Counted from the first letter of the stretch, positions 11,646 through 22,530 are shown. The stretch is 64,000 nt of DNA from Puffinus mauretanicus (GCA_023333565.1 JAJKFH010002269.1:62001-126000); one strand, 5' to 3'. The notes: a model not told the origin generated them from the letters alone. Translations and numbers: made by a program.

Positions 11646-12335
11646 CATATTTTTTATGTGCCCTACAAGGACTTTATCCCTATCTACATATGCAAAAGTT
11701 TTGACTGGGCAGGGCCAGCTCGATTGACAGATCCCCTAGCGTTGACTAACCAGGTGGCCTTTGTTAAATGTGTGTCCCAATGCTTGAATGTCCCACCACC
11801 CATTGCCCTCAGCGTAGTCTTCAGCAGTCCATTGTATCGTTCGATTTTCCCAGAGGCTGGTGCAGGCTAGGGGATGTGATATATCCGCTCGATGCCATGC
11901 TCTTTGGCCCAGGTGTCTATGAGGGTGTTTCGGAAATGAGTCCCGTTGTCTGACTCAATTCGTTCTGGGGTGCCATGTCGCCACAGGACTTGCTTTTCAA
12001 GGCCCAGGATGGTGTTCCGCGCAGTGGCATGGGGTACGGGATATGTTTCCAGTCATCCGGTGGTTGCTTCCACCATGGTGAGCACATGGTACTTGCCTTG
12101 GCGGGTTTGTGGGAGCGTGATATAATCAATCTGCCAGGCCTCCCCATATTTATATTTCAACCATCGTCCTCCATACCAAAGAGGCTTTACTCGCTTGGCT
12201 TGCTTGATTGCAAGCGCATGTTTCACATTCATGGATAACCTGTGCAATACTGTCCATGGTCAAGTCTACCCCTTGATCACGAGCCCATCTATATGTTGCA
12301 TCTCTTCCTTGATGGCCTGAGGTGTCATGGGCCCA
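11646..12335 (-). pseudogene. Provirus integrase (zinc-binding module and catalytic core), broken
   Basis: The HHCC zinc-binding module is at 12216-12329, with HDTSGH followed by CETC. A frameshift near 12216-12247 shifts to the catalytic-core frame. The core contains the three acidic catalytic codons: D at 12125-12127 (in QIDYITLP), D at 11948-11950 (in DNGTHF) and E at 11840-11842 (in KIERYNG). All three are in one frame, with 35 residues between the second D and the E, the classical DD35E spacing. In-frame stops interrupt it near 12050 (TGA) and at 11867-11869 (TAG). Integrase would join viral cDNA to host DNA, but this copy cannot be translated whole. The plus-strand open stretches here are shadows. 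Confidence 0.85.
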
Positions 12336-12600
12336 CCGAGCTATAAATAATTCACCCTTATGTTGCCAGTCCAGATCCACCTGAGCCACTTCAATCTTAG
12401 CAGCCTGGTCCACCTGCTGGTTGTTTTGATGTTCTTCAGTGCCTGATTCTTGGGTATATGAGCATCTACGTGATGTACTTTTACAACCAGGTTCTCTACC
12501 CAGGCAGCGATACCTTGCCACAATGTTGCAGCCCAGATGGGTTTAGCTCTGCGCTGCCAGTTAGTCTGCTTCCACTGCTGCAACCAGTCACAATGGGGTG
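12336..12600 (-). pseudogene. Provirus RNase H region, broken
   Basis: The minus strand encodes an RNase H C-terminal segment containing VHHVDAHIPK, with the HVDAH codons at 12459-12473. It is followed by a linker leading to the integrase zinc module. The reading changes frame at least once between 12340 and 12521. RNase H would remove RNA from RNA:DNA hybrids during reverse transcription. The upstream polymerase palm and fingers are absent. Confidence 0.72.
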
Positions 12601-12830
12601 CTTTTGCCACTCATTCTCAGTTAGGCTCACTTTGGTCTCCAATACAGTTAGCTGTTGGGATCTCCTTGTCACTCCCGAAATACAGATGAGTTCTGCCCCT
12701 TTATAGCTTGATGGCATCGGTACACTGTGCACCGGTGTCTAGTAGAGCCTTATACTCCTGTGGGTCTGATGTGTCAGGCCATCGAATCCACACAGTCCAG
12801 TAAACCCAGTTGTCCCTCTCCTCCACCAGG
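12601..12830 (-). pseudogene. Provirus aspartic protease remnant
   Basis: The minus strand carries LLDTGAQ, the retroviral aspartic protease active-site motif, at 12725-12745. The frame breaks just after it. Further protease-like coding then leads directly into RNase H sequence near 12590-12610 with no reverse transcriptase between. This shows an internal deletion of most of the polymerase. Retroviral proteases act as dimers, each subunit giving one DTG loop. The remnant is not a complete domain. Confidence 0.75.
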
Positions 12831-13886
12831 CTGGAGGCAGGGGCCTTCTAGTCCTAGTCATAGTATTTGTTACTCACTTCTTGTAAATGAGAATCAAAAG
12901 TCCCTTTATTAAAATTGGAAGTGGAATCAGCCCTTCTACTCTGTCTGGGAACTGCTCACTGGAAACTGGAGCAGCAGTTTTCCTGGAAGAACCCCTTTTT
13001 GTGGTGGTTTTTCCTTGCAACTCACGTACCCGTGCCTCTAAGGTTGAAGCAGATTTTCCATCCCACTTCCTCATGTCCTCTCCATGGTCACACAGGTAAG
13101 ACAACAGGGTGGCCCATGGTGTGTACCCTCTGTATCCTCTCTCTTGAGCAGAGGGACGCTGACTCCTAATGGCTGAGATACTGGTCCATACTATACAGGT
13201 GGGGAGTAGGACATATCCTCTTTGAACCATTGGAACTCCTGGGACAGTTTTTCCACAGCTGAGACGCAGGCCTGTAGGGAGGAAGAGAGACTTTCTTTGT
13301 ATTGCCGGAATTGGCCAGCCAATTCATCCACCATTTGTTCCTCTCTGTCTTTCCAGGTCATTACTGCCAATGAGTTTGCACGCAACAATGGTGCACTCCG
13401 TACAAAGTTGGAGTCATGTGCACCTGACTTCATCTGGATCTTTGGGTAACTGCTCGTTATTCAGGTCATCATAAATCACCTCCAGCACAGCTAATTCCCT
13501 CAGGTACTGGATACTTCTCTCCATGGTAGTCCACTTGCCTGGGTGGCATATAACATCTTCCTTGAAGGGATACCTTTCCTTCACGCCTGACAGGAGTCGC
13601 CTCCAGAGGCTGAGGACTTGTGCCCCTTATCCAATCGCTTTGTCAATGTCCCCTGCCCTAGAAAGGGATCCCAGCTGTTTGGCTTACCTACCCTCTAATT
13701 CCATGCTACTGGCCCCGTTACCCCAGCATCGGAGCAGCTAGGTGACAATGTGCTTGCCCGGATGACGACTGAAATCTTTTTTGCATATCTCGCAGCTCAC
13801 CCAGGGATAGGGATTGGGTGGTTACCATTTCATTTATAGCTTCTGCCTCTTCCTTCTCCTGTTTTCGTGATGGCCCTGGTTCATCT
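12831..13886 (-). pseudogene. Provirus gag remnant, several frames
   Basis: Between the 204-codon ORF and the protease motif the minus strand holds gag-like coding split over frames. One open block (13433-13191) is glutamine-, glutamate- and serine-rich with a helical, coiled-coil look (EEQMVDELAGQFRQYKESL). A second block (13230-12874) contains EARVRELQGKTTTKRG and a basic, serine-rich tail. The two overlap in different frames, so at least one frameshift separates them, and more stops lie at 13434-13886. No CCHC zinc knuckle was seen. Assignment to gag rests on position and composition. Confidence 0.62.
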
Positions 13887-14501
13887 TCATGCCTTACTAA
13901 ACGAGCTGATTTTCTTGTGTATTTCTTCTTGTATAGGGGTGACTGATACTGGCACAGGTTGGTTCTCTGGTTCAGCTGCTGTGCCTGTTGCGAGGGTTGG
14001 AGTAACTGCAGTGCCCGTCACTGGGGTTTGGGTAGCCACAGTGTCTGTCACAGGGGTAGATCTTTGGATGGTATTCTTAAATAGTTTAGCCCTAAACAAG
14101 ACCTGAACCACATTCAGGAGACATAGCAATAGGAACATGCTGGTTTGAACATCCCAACTATATTCAAAATTCTCAAGAGCTATTGTAATCAGCCTGGAGG
14201 AGAAGGGGAAGATGGAGGAAGGTGTATCCCCCATAGGCTGGCTCTCTGAGGAGAAAAAGTAAAAAGTGTAATTATTAATAATTTCCAATAGATGGCTCCT
14301 GAAGTACAGAGGTGAGAGCAATGCTGAGTACAAATACCAGATTGATCTCATGACCAGTAATTTTATCATACCATAAGCCAGTGTTACACAGTACAGCAAA
14401 GCGATAACCTTAATCCACCTCCCAGAGGTGATAAACATAATAAATAAAGCACATAAATACTGACAAACAGTATATACGGCAAGTAAGGTGTTACATAACA
14501 C
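13887..14501 (-). CDS. Intact 204-codon ORF just after the primer-binding site, multi-hydrophobic
   Basis: This ORF starts 143 bases after the primer-binding site, where the gag start is expected. The product is unlike ordinary Gag. Residues about 6-25 and 32-67 are strongly hydrophobic (VYTVCQYLCALFIMFIT; VIALLYCVTLAYGMIKLL), with a third hydrophobic stretch at about 121-136 (SMFLLLCLLNVVQVLF). Residues 149-190 are a Pro-Val-Thr-rich imperfect repeat (codons within 13932-14057), followed by a basic end. Gag-like coding continues in another frame beyond about residue 191, so this may be the N-terminal part of a longer Gag precursor cut by a frameshift. Alternatively it may be a separate small membrane protein, or an originally non-coding leader open by chance. 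I do not recognise the protein. It is notable that it is the longest uninterrupted ORF in an otherwise broken provirus. Confidence 0.55.
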   Translation of the reverse strand: MLCNTLLAVYTVCQYLCALFIMFITSGRWIKVIALLYCVTLAYGMIKLLVMRSIWYLYSALLSPLYFRSHLLEIINNYTFYFFSSESQPMGDTPSSIFPFSSRLITIALENFEYSWDVQTSMFLLLCLLNVVQVLFRAKLFKNTIQRSTPVTDTVATQTPVTGTAVTPTLATGTAAEPENQPVPVSVTPIQEEIHKKISSFSKA

Positions 14502-14643
14502 AACTCTGAGAAGAAATACAACAACTTTGAAAGAAAATAAACCATCATCATGACCAGCAACTACTAAACTAATAGAATGAATGCTTATAACAAATTTGGT
14601 TTAACACGCTCTGGTCAGATCTGTCATGATCTCAACCCTTCGT

Positions 14644-14661
14644 GCCCCACGTTGGGCGCCA
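14644..14661 (-). other. Primer-binding site, tRNA-Lys1,2 type
   Basis: Eight bases inside the 5' LTR the minus strand reads TGGCGCCCAACGTGGGGC, complementary to the 3' end of tRNA-Lys1,2. This primer is known from foamy viruses and some betaretroviruses and lentiviruses. It fixes the orientation of the provirus and the identity of the 5' LTR. Confidence 0.88.
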
Positions 14662-14669
14662 AAATGGAC

Positions 14670-15205
14670 TGTTGTGGTTTAACCAGCAGGCAGCTAAACA
14701 CCACACAGCCGTTTGCTCACCCCCTCACACCCCCACAGTGGGATGGGGGAGAGAATTGGAAAAAAAAAGTAAAATTTGTGGGTTGAGATAAAGACAGTTT
14801 AATAGGACAGAAAAGGAAGGGAAAATAATAATAATCATAATAATGATAAAAGAATATACAAAATAAGTGATGCACAATGCAATTGCTCACCACCCGCCAA
14901 CCGATGCCCAGCGAGTTGCTGAGCTTTGGTTCCCCTTCCCTCCCAGTTTATATACTGAGCATAACGTCATATGGCATGGAATATCCCTTTGGCCAGTTTG
15001 GGTCAGCTGTCCTAGTTGTGCCCCCTCCCAGCTTCTCGCTGGCAGGGCATGAGAAGCTGCAAAGTCCTTGAATAGCGTAAGCACTACTTAGCAACAACTA
15101 AAACACCAGTGTGTTATCAACATTATTCTCATACTAAGTCCAAAACACAGCACTATACCCGCTACTAGGAATAAAATTAACTCTATCCCAGCTGAAACCA
15201 GGATA
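14670..15205 (-). repeat. 5' LTR of the provirus
   Basis: This is a full-length 536-bp LTR. In its own direction it has a TATATAAA box (14954-14947), an AAT/ATC trinucleotide tract (about 14822-14855), an ATTAAA poly(A) signal (14803-14798) and the outer end CCACAACA. The U3 start reads TATCCTGG, a one-base change from the family TGTCCTGG. Any transcription would run leftward, the same direction as the host receptor gene. Confidence 0.9.
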
Positions 15206-15210
15206 CTGTC
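15206..15210. repeat. Target-site duplication, right copy (CTGTC)
   Basis: This exact copy of the 5-base sequence at 10131-10135 directly abuts the right end of the provirus. Confidence 0.88.
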
Positions 15211-18200
15211 AAATGTATGTTAGGTGTTCAATTTCTAGTCAAGTAGGGAGGAATTCATTTTACTTGACTCAAATAATTTAAAAACTGGGTTTTAATTTTG
15301 GCAGGTTGTCTTGATTCCCTCTGTAGTTAGAGGGAGACAGGCAACTCCAAAAGGCCATTTATCATACCTGTCACAGACACCATCTTAGGGTGGCACAGAT
15401 TGCACACAGATTGTCTGTTTAGTTGCTGAACTTTGAGATGGCTGCCAGTAGATCAAGTGTATCCCCTAGTTTCAGCCACAGCATTCCATACATACATCAC
15501 TACTATTAGCACAGAAGGTTAGTACAAAATCAGCCATGGATCTTCTTTAAAGGTGACCTCTAGAGCAACGCAAGTGTGATTTCAGATATGTCAACATCCT
15601 AAATAAAGTGTTTTTTCAATTGGGTGTATCTATATGACCCAACACAGTGTTGCATAGACATATCTGAGTTAACCAGTTAGCTTGTATGCTGAAACTAATA
15701 CATCTGCATTAGCTCAACCTGATTAACTCTTTGGAGAAGATACTGAGACAGTATTGAGCTGTGCTGGAAATACAATGGAAAGATATAAAGAACCGGAAAA
15801 GAATAATTAATAGGAGACTCATGAGGTGAGGTTAAGGAAAGATGATGCACACTGCTTAAGTGCAAATAATAGCAGTCTACAAAGGTAAGTTGCAGTAATT
15901 CTCTCCTACTTTCTGTGAATGGCAGAAGGAGAGAATTAATGAATAGAAGTAGCACGGTCAAGTTATCAAGAAACCATAGACAAAACATCAGGGAACATAC
16001 TCTGTAGCGAGAAAGCATTTACGTCTTCTATTAGTTAGATCACAGGGATGTTTGCACACCTCTGAGTCTGAGGATAGGCTCTCAAGGTGAGGGATAAAAA
16101 CAATGACACTTGAAGGCATCAGGGCAAATCAACGCTAAAAGCAAACAGCAGCCAGGTGGAATGGATGGATAGTCTTTCTCACCTCTAACTTCTGTTATGT
16201 CTAGGATCTGAGGTTCAGAAGAGGCAGTGGCTTTTTCTGGACTACTGTACTCATATATTCTGAAAACATGTCACACCAATATTAAATGCGTTTGAAAAAT
16301 AAATGCCTTTTTTGTGTTTTTCTCTTTCAAGAAGATTGAGTCTCTTTTATTCACAAAGACAAAACTCCCCAGAGTTAAAAAACCATTGGGAGCTAAAGAG
16401 TTTTCATCTTTTTGACTTGTATAAAAATTAAAACACCAAGAAAACAGAGCAGCCTAGAAATTAGATCAGACGATGGGCAGTAAAAGATGTTTCAAAGGAA
16501 CATTTGTGGAATCCTGGGCAATTATGGAATAACCTTTTAAAAGGAAAGCTTCTTCAACTATTAGCTACTAGTTAGCTCATGCCTTGAAGCTTGTGGTTTT
16601 ACACTTATTACACATATCCATGCTCATGCACTGATAGACAATCTCCGGACAGAGATCCAGGTGAGAAAGAAACCTGAGCATTCACACTTCCAGATCAGTG
16701 CATCACTTAGCTTAAGGAGCCTGTCTTTTATTTCCAAGAAATTAATTATCTGATGACTGCCCTCTTAACAAGAGCCTCTGAATTCTCAGAGCTCTTCCAT
16801 TATGTCCCTTTGATATTTCTACTCTTTTTCTTGGCACTGTCTTAACCAGTTTTTGTGTTCTTCAACATTCTGCATACTGAACTCTGCCCTTGCAGTTTTT
16901 TTTCCAAGTCTATTCTTCATCTCCTCTCTCTATGCCAAACCAGCACAACACAGGTGTTTCCTACAGAAAGAAAGAGCAGGAAGGTTTGAGGAGGGAAGCT
17001 GAGCACTGCTGTCCTTCCCTTCACAACCTCTTCTTGTCCAAGGGACGAAGTCTAGGTGACCTGCTAACAGATGCAGAGTTTGCACTGGTCAATTTCTAGA
17101 GAGGACCATAACAATTCTGTGGCCTCCAAAAGGTTAGGAAGTTGACAGACATTCAGGCGAGAAACAGAGAAAACATGCCGTATTAACTAAAATGCTACTG
17201 AACACTGCTGGGAGCTGGAAGAGTACATAAGGAGAAGTATCATTTGATACTTTCCTGATTTTCTTCCATTGGTGTCTCTTGCTGCTTATTGTCAGAGAGA
17301 AAATAATGGACTAGATCAACCTTTTGAAATCCAGAAGTAATGTCTGATTAGAGAGCCTTCTATTTAACTCAGTCCCAAGCAGAAAGGCAAGTTTGTTACA
17401 TAGACCTCTCCTCTGGAATAAAATTATGCTACGTGTCCAAGCTTTTTAATGCTGTCAAAACAGAGGCAATCCAGAGCATGCACCAAAGCAGAACCTGAGA
17501 ATTTAGACAACTTTCAGTTTGACAGCTGATTTAGATATACATGGGTGTTAAGCACCATCAGGGTTAGACATTGGTATTGCACTATTGCTTACAAGCAATA
17601 TTGTTACATTGGAGTAACCCACAAAATAATGCTCTCATGAGCAAAATATTGTTCAGCCTCTTTTATTCTTCTCATTAAGTAAATCTTCCTATTTCAAATC
17701 CTCCTGAAGTATTTTAAATAATTCTCTTTGCCCAATATCACACTTTGTTTTGTGATTCAATTGTGAGTCTGGAGTTTGATTGGAAAGTTTGAAAAATTAG
17801 TGTGTTTACACAAGATATTTAAATCTCTTTGGCAAACAAACGAAACCAAACAGGAAGATCCTCTAATTCAGATCCTGGTCTCAGTAACTGGCAATGATCT
17901 CTGTTTCTGTCACATTCATATTACAATATTTTACAACAGGCAATCATCTCAAGTTCCTCTGTACTCAAACATATGGTGAAACCTGTGCAAAACAAGCACT
18001 GAAACACAGCAACTACTAAGAGAATCTTTGATATAGGAAAAAAAAAATCCTCCACACATGTAGCAATTCCTTGAATGCCATCTAGAGGATACTATCCTAG
18101 CATGGCTATGAAAGGGTCCTGACAAATTCAGATGTGTGCACTCCAGATCTACTAGTTCTTTTTATATACTGTTCAGAAAATAAGGGTTAGTGAAATGTGA

Positions 18201-20929
18201 TCAAAAAGGAAGTTTAAAAATATCACCAAAATAAATCATATGGAGTAACTTTATAATAGTTTTCTAAAAATATTATTCTGCTTGCACAGAATAATTCTGT
18301 GCCGATAACCTTATGGAAAAGTATTAATGAAAACAAATGAGCTATTTATGTGTTGCAGTTTTTCATCCTAAAATATACTTGTTATAATTTTGAGGAACCC
18401 ACATCAATGGCATTTATTTGCTGAGCCATCATGTTAACTCTGCCATAAATCAGAATTTTCTATGCTTCGTTAATGATCATGATCACAAAGTATTTGTGGT
18501 GTTGACTTATCTACCCATGCCATGGGTGGTCAAATATATTGTGATTGGGTTTGTAACTGCTCATGTTATGCAAGTTGATCGTCCCCTGAAATGTTCTGCC
18601 AAAAATTTCCACTTTGACTTAATGCATAAAATCTTGAGGAAGACAGGCTGTTTTGATAATTAATCCATTGGCTCTGCCTGACCAGAGAGAATTTGGCTGC
18701 TCTGAGAAGGAACTCCTCTAACTGTAACAGCTTTGAGTTTATTATCAGTCCTCACTGGCCGGTCAGTTCCCATTATATTTATACCAGGGTATTCAGATAA
18801 TCTACTCTCAGTTACTTTAAGCATCTAATTCAATGAGAACATCTAAAGTTAGGAGGATCAGGACCCTGTGTAAATAGTGCAGACAGTGCCTCCAGACGGA
18901 GATGCAGAGCACCCAGCTTAGATGTCTAAAGTTACTGAACACACCGCACCTTCTTTGGTGCTCCACCAAGTAACTCAGGCTCAGAACATACCCTCAGGAG
19001 CTGTTTGGGATTTTGTCTTTTAGTGCTGCTTGCCCAGAGACAGATGACTTTCCCTTCCTCAAAAAAAAAATCCTGCACCATTAGCTTTTCAAACAGTGAA
19101 ACAAGACCTTAGAGAACACAACAAAAGCCCATTCTACACAGGAAATTTAGCAATTAAATTTCTTCTGAAGATTATAAAATGGTGCATCTTAAAAGTGTTA
19201 TGACCTCAGCCAGTCTGGTCCATGCTCTGCATCTCTTCTCAGCGGCTAGACTGGAAAGACAGAGCTGAGACGCAAGGTGCCTGCTGGTTCTTTTTGCAGA
19301 GATCAGAATGAGTAAGACAAATGTTGCTCTTCCCCCACCTAGGACCTGCTAATTGCTGAGTGCCTTCTCAAACATACCCTGCGTCTCTGCTAATGCACCT
19401 CTTCAGCTGGAAGCATCTTGTGTACTGTATGGTCCTAATTTGTCCCTCAAGCACTGAGGTCAATGGAGCTGCACAACAGAACAGTGCAAGGAATATAGCT
19501 ATGATGTGTGCAATTGTGTATTTAAAACATACTGCCTATCTCTATATTCATGCATGCATTTTATCTTTAAGCCATGTCTTCCACACAAGCATATCTACAC
19601 ACAAATAACTGCACTGACATAAAAGTTAATGAATTTTGCTCATAAAAATATACAAATATGGAAAAGCCTATAAAACACTGAGTTCTCTTTCCTCAACAGG
19701 TAGAAACTTCTCACCTTTAATCTACATTCACAAAACCATCTTACTGTTTTTTTTAAGATAAAAATCACACTAACCCTACTTTATTCTATAAATTTTGACA
19801 TCACCATGTAATATCTTTAAAATGATGCATTAAACATTTCGTAATGCAATCTTTTGCATCAGAACCTCCCATCAGGTATTCAGGTATAAGCCTGTTATAA
19901 CATCTATATACCAACTTCAAAGATGTTGCTTGCTTCCTTTTAAAATAGGTAGAAACACAAGCATGGTGCTGCAGATTCCAAGATAACAATAATCACTATT
20001 ACATGACGTTTTTGTAAGCACACAATCCTGAATACAAAAGTAATACAAAATAGCTGATAGGAGACATTTATTAGCATTCTCAAGTAATTGGAACTAGCAA
20101 GGAAGACAATAGTTGATATATTTCAATGTTTAACCAGCTTGATGAAATAATTAAGAAAATTTTGTATCTTTAAGAATGATTTGTAGACAGTTTATGATTC
20201 AGAATAATCATTTGTAAATACAATTGTTGTTATGATAAATACATAATTGAAATATTCAGTTATCATAATTCTGTTTCAAGTGTCATATATACACTGTTCT
20301 CAGGGTCTGAAACATGTTCATATTCTACATAACCAATTCACAAGTTTAAAGAGTTCTCATATGTATGTTGTTACCAAGCTATCTAAACTTCTTCTCTCAT
20401 TAAGGTAATAAGTGAATGCAATATTTTTTCTCTATGAATAACACATTTACATATAAAGCAGCACTGTGAAAAAAAAAACTCAATAGAAGTCAGACTGCTG
20501 TTTTCCATTTTCTGCTTTAAAAAAAAAAAAAACAAACAAATATACCTTTCTAATTTCAGAATATGAGAACATGAAATCTGAGGTATTCTTACAATAAGAA
20601 ATTAAATTAGGTTTCACTGTATTTTTAATATTATTTTTTATAACAGGACTCCAAAAATATAAGCCTGCATAAACACAGTTCTTGTTTGGAATTTGTTTTA
20701 TGGAGAACTTTTTTTATAAAGTAAGAGAAAAAAATCTCAGAGAAAGTGTACTTGAAGTTTTTATTTACGTGAGACGATAAAAGTGGGAAGTCATTCCTTG
20801 AGTTTCAAGACATAGGTACTGCAATGTAAGAAGCTGACAGAAATCTAATAATCTTTGGAGACATGATCTCAAATGCACTTCTCGTGCATGCACACAGCAG
20901 TTTGGTAAATTGGACAGCCCTTCTGAGAT
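15211..20929 (-). other. Intronic sequence, no gene or clear repeat recognised
   Basis: This is AT-rich unique sequence. Short open stretches occur on both strands (for example 15695-16018 minus and 18418-18663 plus) without recognisable motifs or good splice context. No LTR or CR1 ends were seen. Confidence 0.55.
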
Positions 20930-21340
20930 CTGCACTGCAGGTTGCTGAGAGAAGCAGCAGCTCTTGCATGAGCAGGACGCCCCAAGCTGAGCACGGTGGG
21001 GCTGCCCCCCGGCTCCCTGATCCCCTGTCTGACTTCCAGCCCTGCTGGAGAGCGGCGTGCAGCCCCAGGGTCACGAGTCCTGCAGCCTCCCGTGCCCCCA
21101 CCTGGCAAGCTTGCAGGGCTTTAGTTGCAGTTAACCCTCACCGATGCTATAATCTCCCGGCCCTGGGGGTGGCCCGAGGTTGGGTCACCCCATAAGTGGA
21201 GTGCATTGACCTTGACTCTAAACCTTGCTCATCACCTTGGCTCTAAGGCTCTAGTCCTTGCTCCTCGCAGTTGTGTGAGCCCTAGTAGGGAGATGCTTGG
21301 TGTTCGCGTTAGCGGCTTCCCAGATACCTGGGATCTACCA
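20930..21340. other. GC-rich patch of unknown nature
   Basis: A GC-rich, C-run-containing stretch stands out sharply from the AT-rich surroundings and is open on both strands for 200-330 bases. It includes a locally repetitive part near 21200-21270 (variants of CTTGACTCTAA and CTTGGCTCTAAGG). It abuts an old CR1. I do not recognise it. It could be an unclassified repeat, LTR remnant or CpG-decayed island. The open frames show no known domain. Confidence 0.4.
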
Positions 21341-21380
21341 GGGATGAGTAAACATGTTTTTTTTTTAAGGGGAAGGCATG

Positions 21381-22530
21381 CTTCCTGACCTACTGGAGTT
21401 CTTTGAAGGTGTAAACAAACACATGGTTAAGGGGGATGCATTTAATATAGACTACGTGGATTTCTTAAAGGCCTTTGACGATGTCCCTCACCAAAGTCTC
21501 TTAAAAGAAGGAAGGTCTTTGCATGGATAGATAAATGGATAAACTTAGAAAACAGGGGGCAGGAATAAAGGGTCTTTTTGTTTACAGTGGAACAAGGTTA
21601 CCAGGAGCCTTCTGCTGTACATTTTGCTTATCCTGTGCTGTTTAAGAAAGTTTGCTAAACTTATCAGGGTAGTAAAAAAGGAGGACTAACTGTGAAGAAT
21701 TATGGAAGGACTTCATGAGATCGACTGACTGGATAATAAAATGGCAGATGAAATTCAGAAGAAAGTGAAGCACATGGGAAAAGAACCCCTGAGCTGACCA
21801 TTCCCACCCAGGAGCAAGATCTTGGAGTTGTAATAAGTAGATCTATGAAAATACCACCTCTGTGCTCAACTGTGATAAAAAGATTAAATGAAATGTTAGG
21901 GATTACAAAGAAAGGAAAAGAGAACAAAACAGAACTTCATCCTGTCACAGCATAGGTCCACATTTCAAACACGTTCTGAGTACAGTGTGTAATTTTGGTC
22001 CCCTCATCTCAAAAATTATATATTAGAACAGGATAGGGCTCAGAAAATAACTACAATAGTTAGTACATCAAAGTTGTGGAATCACTTACACACAGGTGAC
22101 TCCAGAAAAGATGTGGGCTTTCCAATTTGAAAAGGAGGGTGCGATGGAAGGTTAAATCATGAATGATACGAGAATGTAAGGAGTGATCATTGCTTTTTGC
22201 AGCACAAAAACTAGACAGCGTCAAATGAAGTTGAAAGGAAGTGATTCTTAATAAAATGTGAAATTAAGCTGCAGAATTCATTGCCAAGGGATATAATAGA
22301 TTCTTTTTTTAACATGCATGTAATAATAAATTATTAAACCGCTACTGGGTAAGGAAGTCTCCAAAGTACAACTTGTCAGAAGCTAGGTGAGTACTCAGGG
22401 AATGCATCCTGTAAACTTTTTCTGTTCTCTTACTCATCTCTAATCTTCAGTTTTTGGCTACTGCCAGAGAGAGGATATAAGGCCAGATGGACCAACGGTG
22501 TGATCCAATACAGCCGCTCTTCTGTATAAT
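21381..22530 (+). mobile_element. Old CR1-type LINE fragment with reverse transcriptase remnant
   Basis: In plus orientation this segment contains DYVDFLKAFDDVPHQSL at about 21450-21505, the degenerate reverse transcriptase motif of CR1 non-LTR elements. More decayed ORF2 sequence follows, and it ends in GATGGACCAACGGTGTGATCC around 22484-22504, the 3' tail typical of older CR1 subfamilies. Many stops and indels indicate great age. CR1 elements move by target-primed reverse transcription; this copy is dead. Confidence 0.78.

Larger units (their letters stand above)
10136..15205 (-). mobile_element. ERVL-type endogenous retrovirus provirus, defective, with a nested LTR
   Basis: This is a provirus in minus orientation. 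In its own direction it runs: 5' LTR (15205-14670), primer-binding site (14661-14644), 204-codon ORF, broken gag, protease motif, RNase H, integrase, polypurine tract (10523-10514) and 3' LTR (10510-10136). There is no room for an envelope gene: only about 480 bases separate the recognisable pol end from the polypurine tract, which fits the envelope-less ERVL class. Most of the reverse transcriptase is missing. A further LTR of the same superfamily is inserted at 11114-11640. Frameshifts and stops break gag and pol, so it cannot produce a working virus. The ERVL class is inferred from the gene order, 5-bp target duplication and LTR wording; I could not run a repeat-library search. Confidence 0.9.

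Noticed and set aside
11975..12238. Plus-strand open stretches across the integrase region
   Set aside because: They are antisense shadows of the minus-strand integrase remnant.
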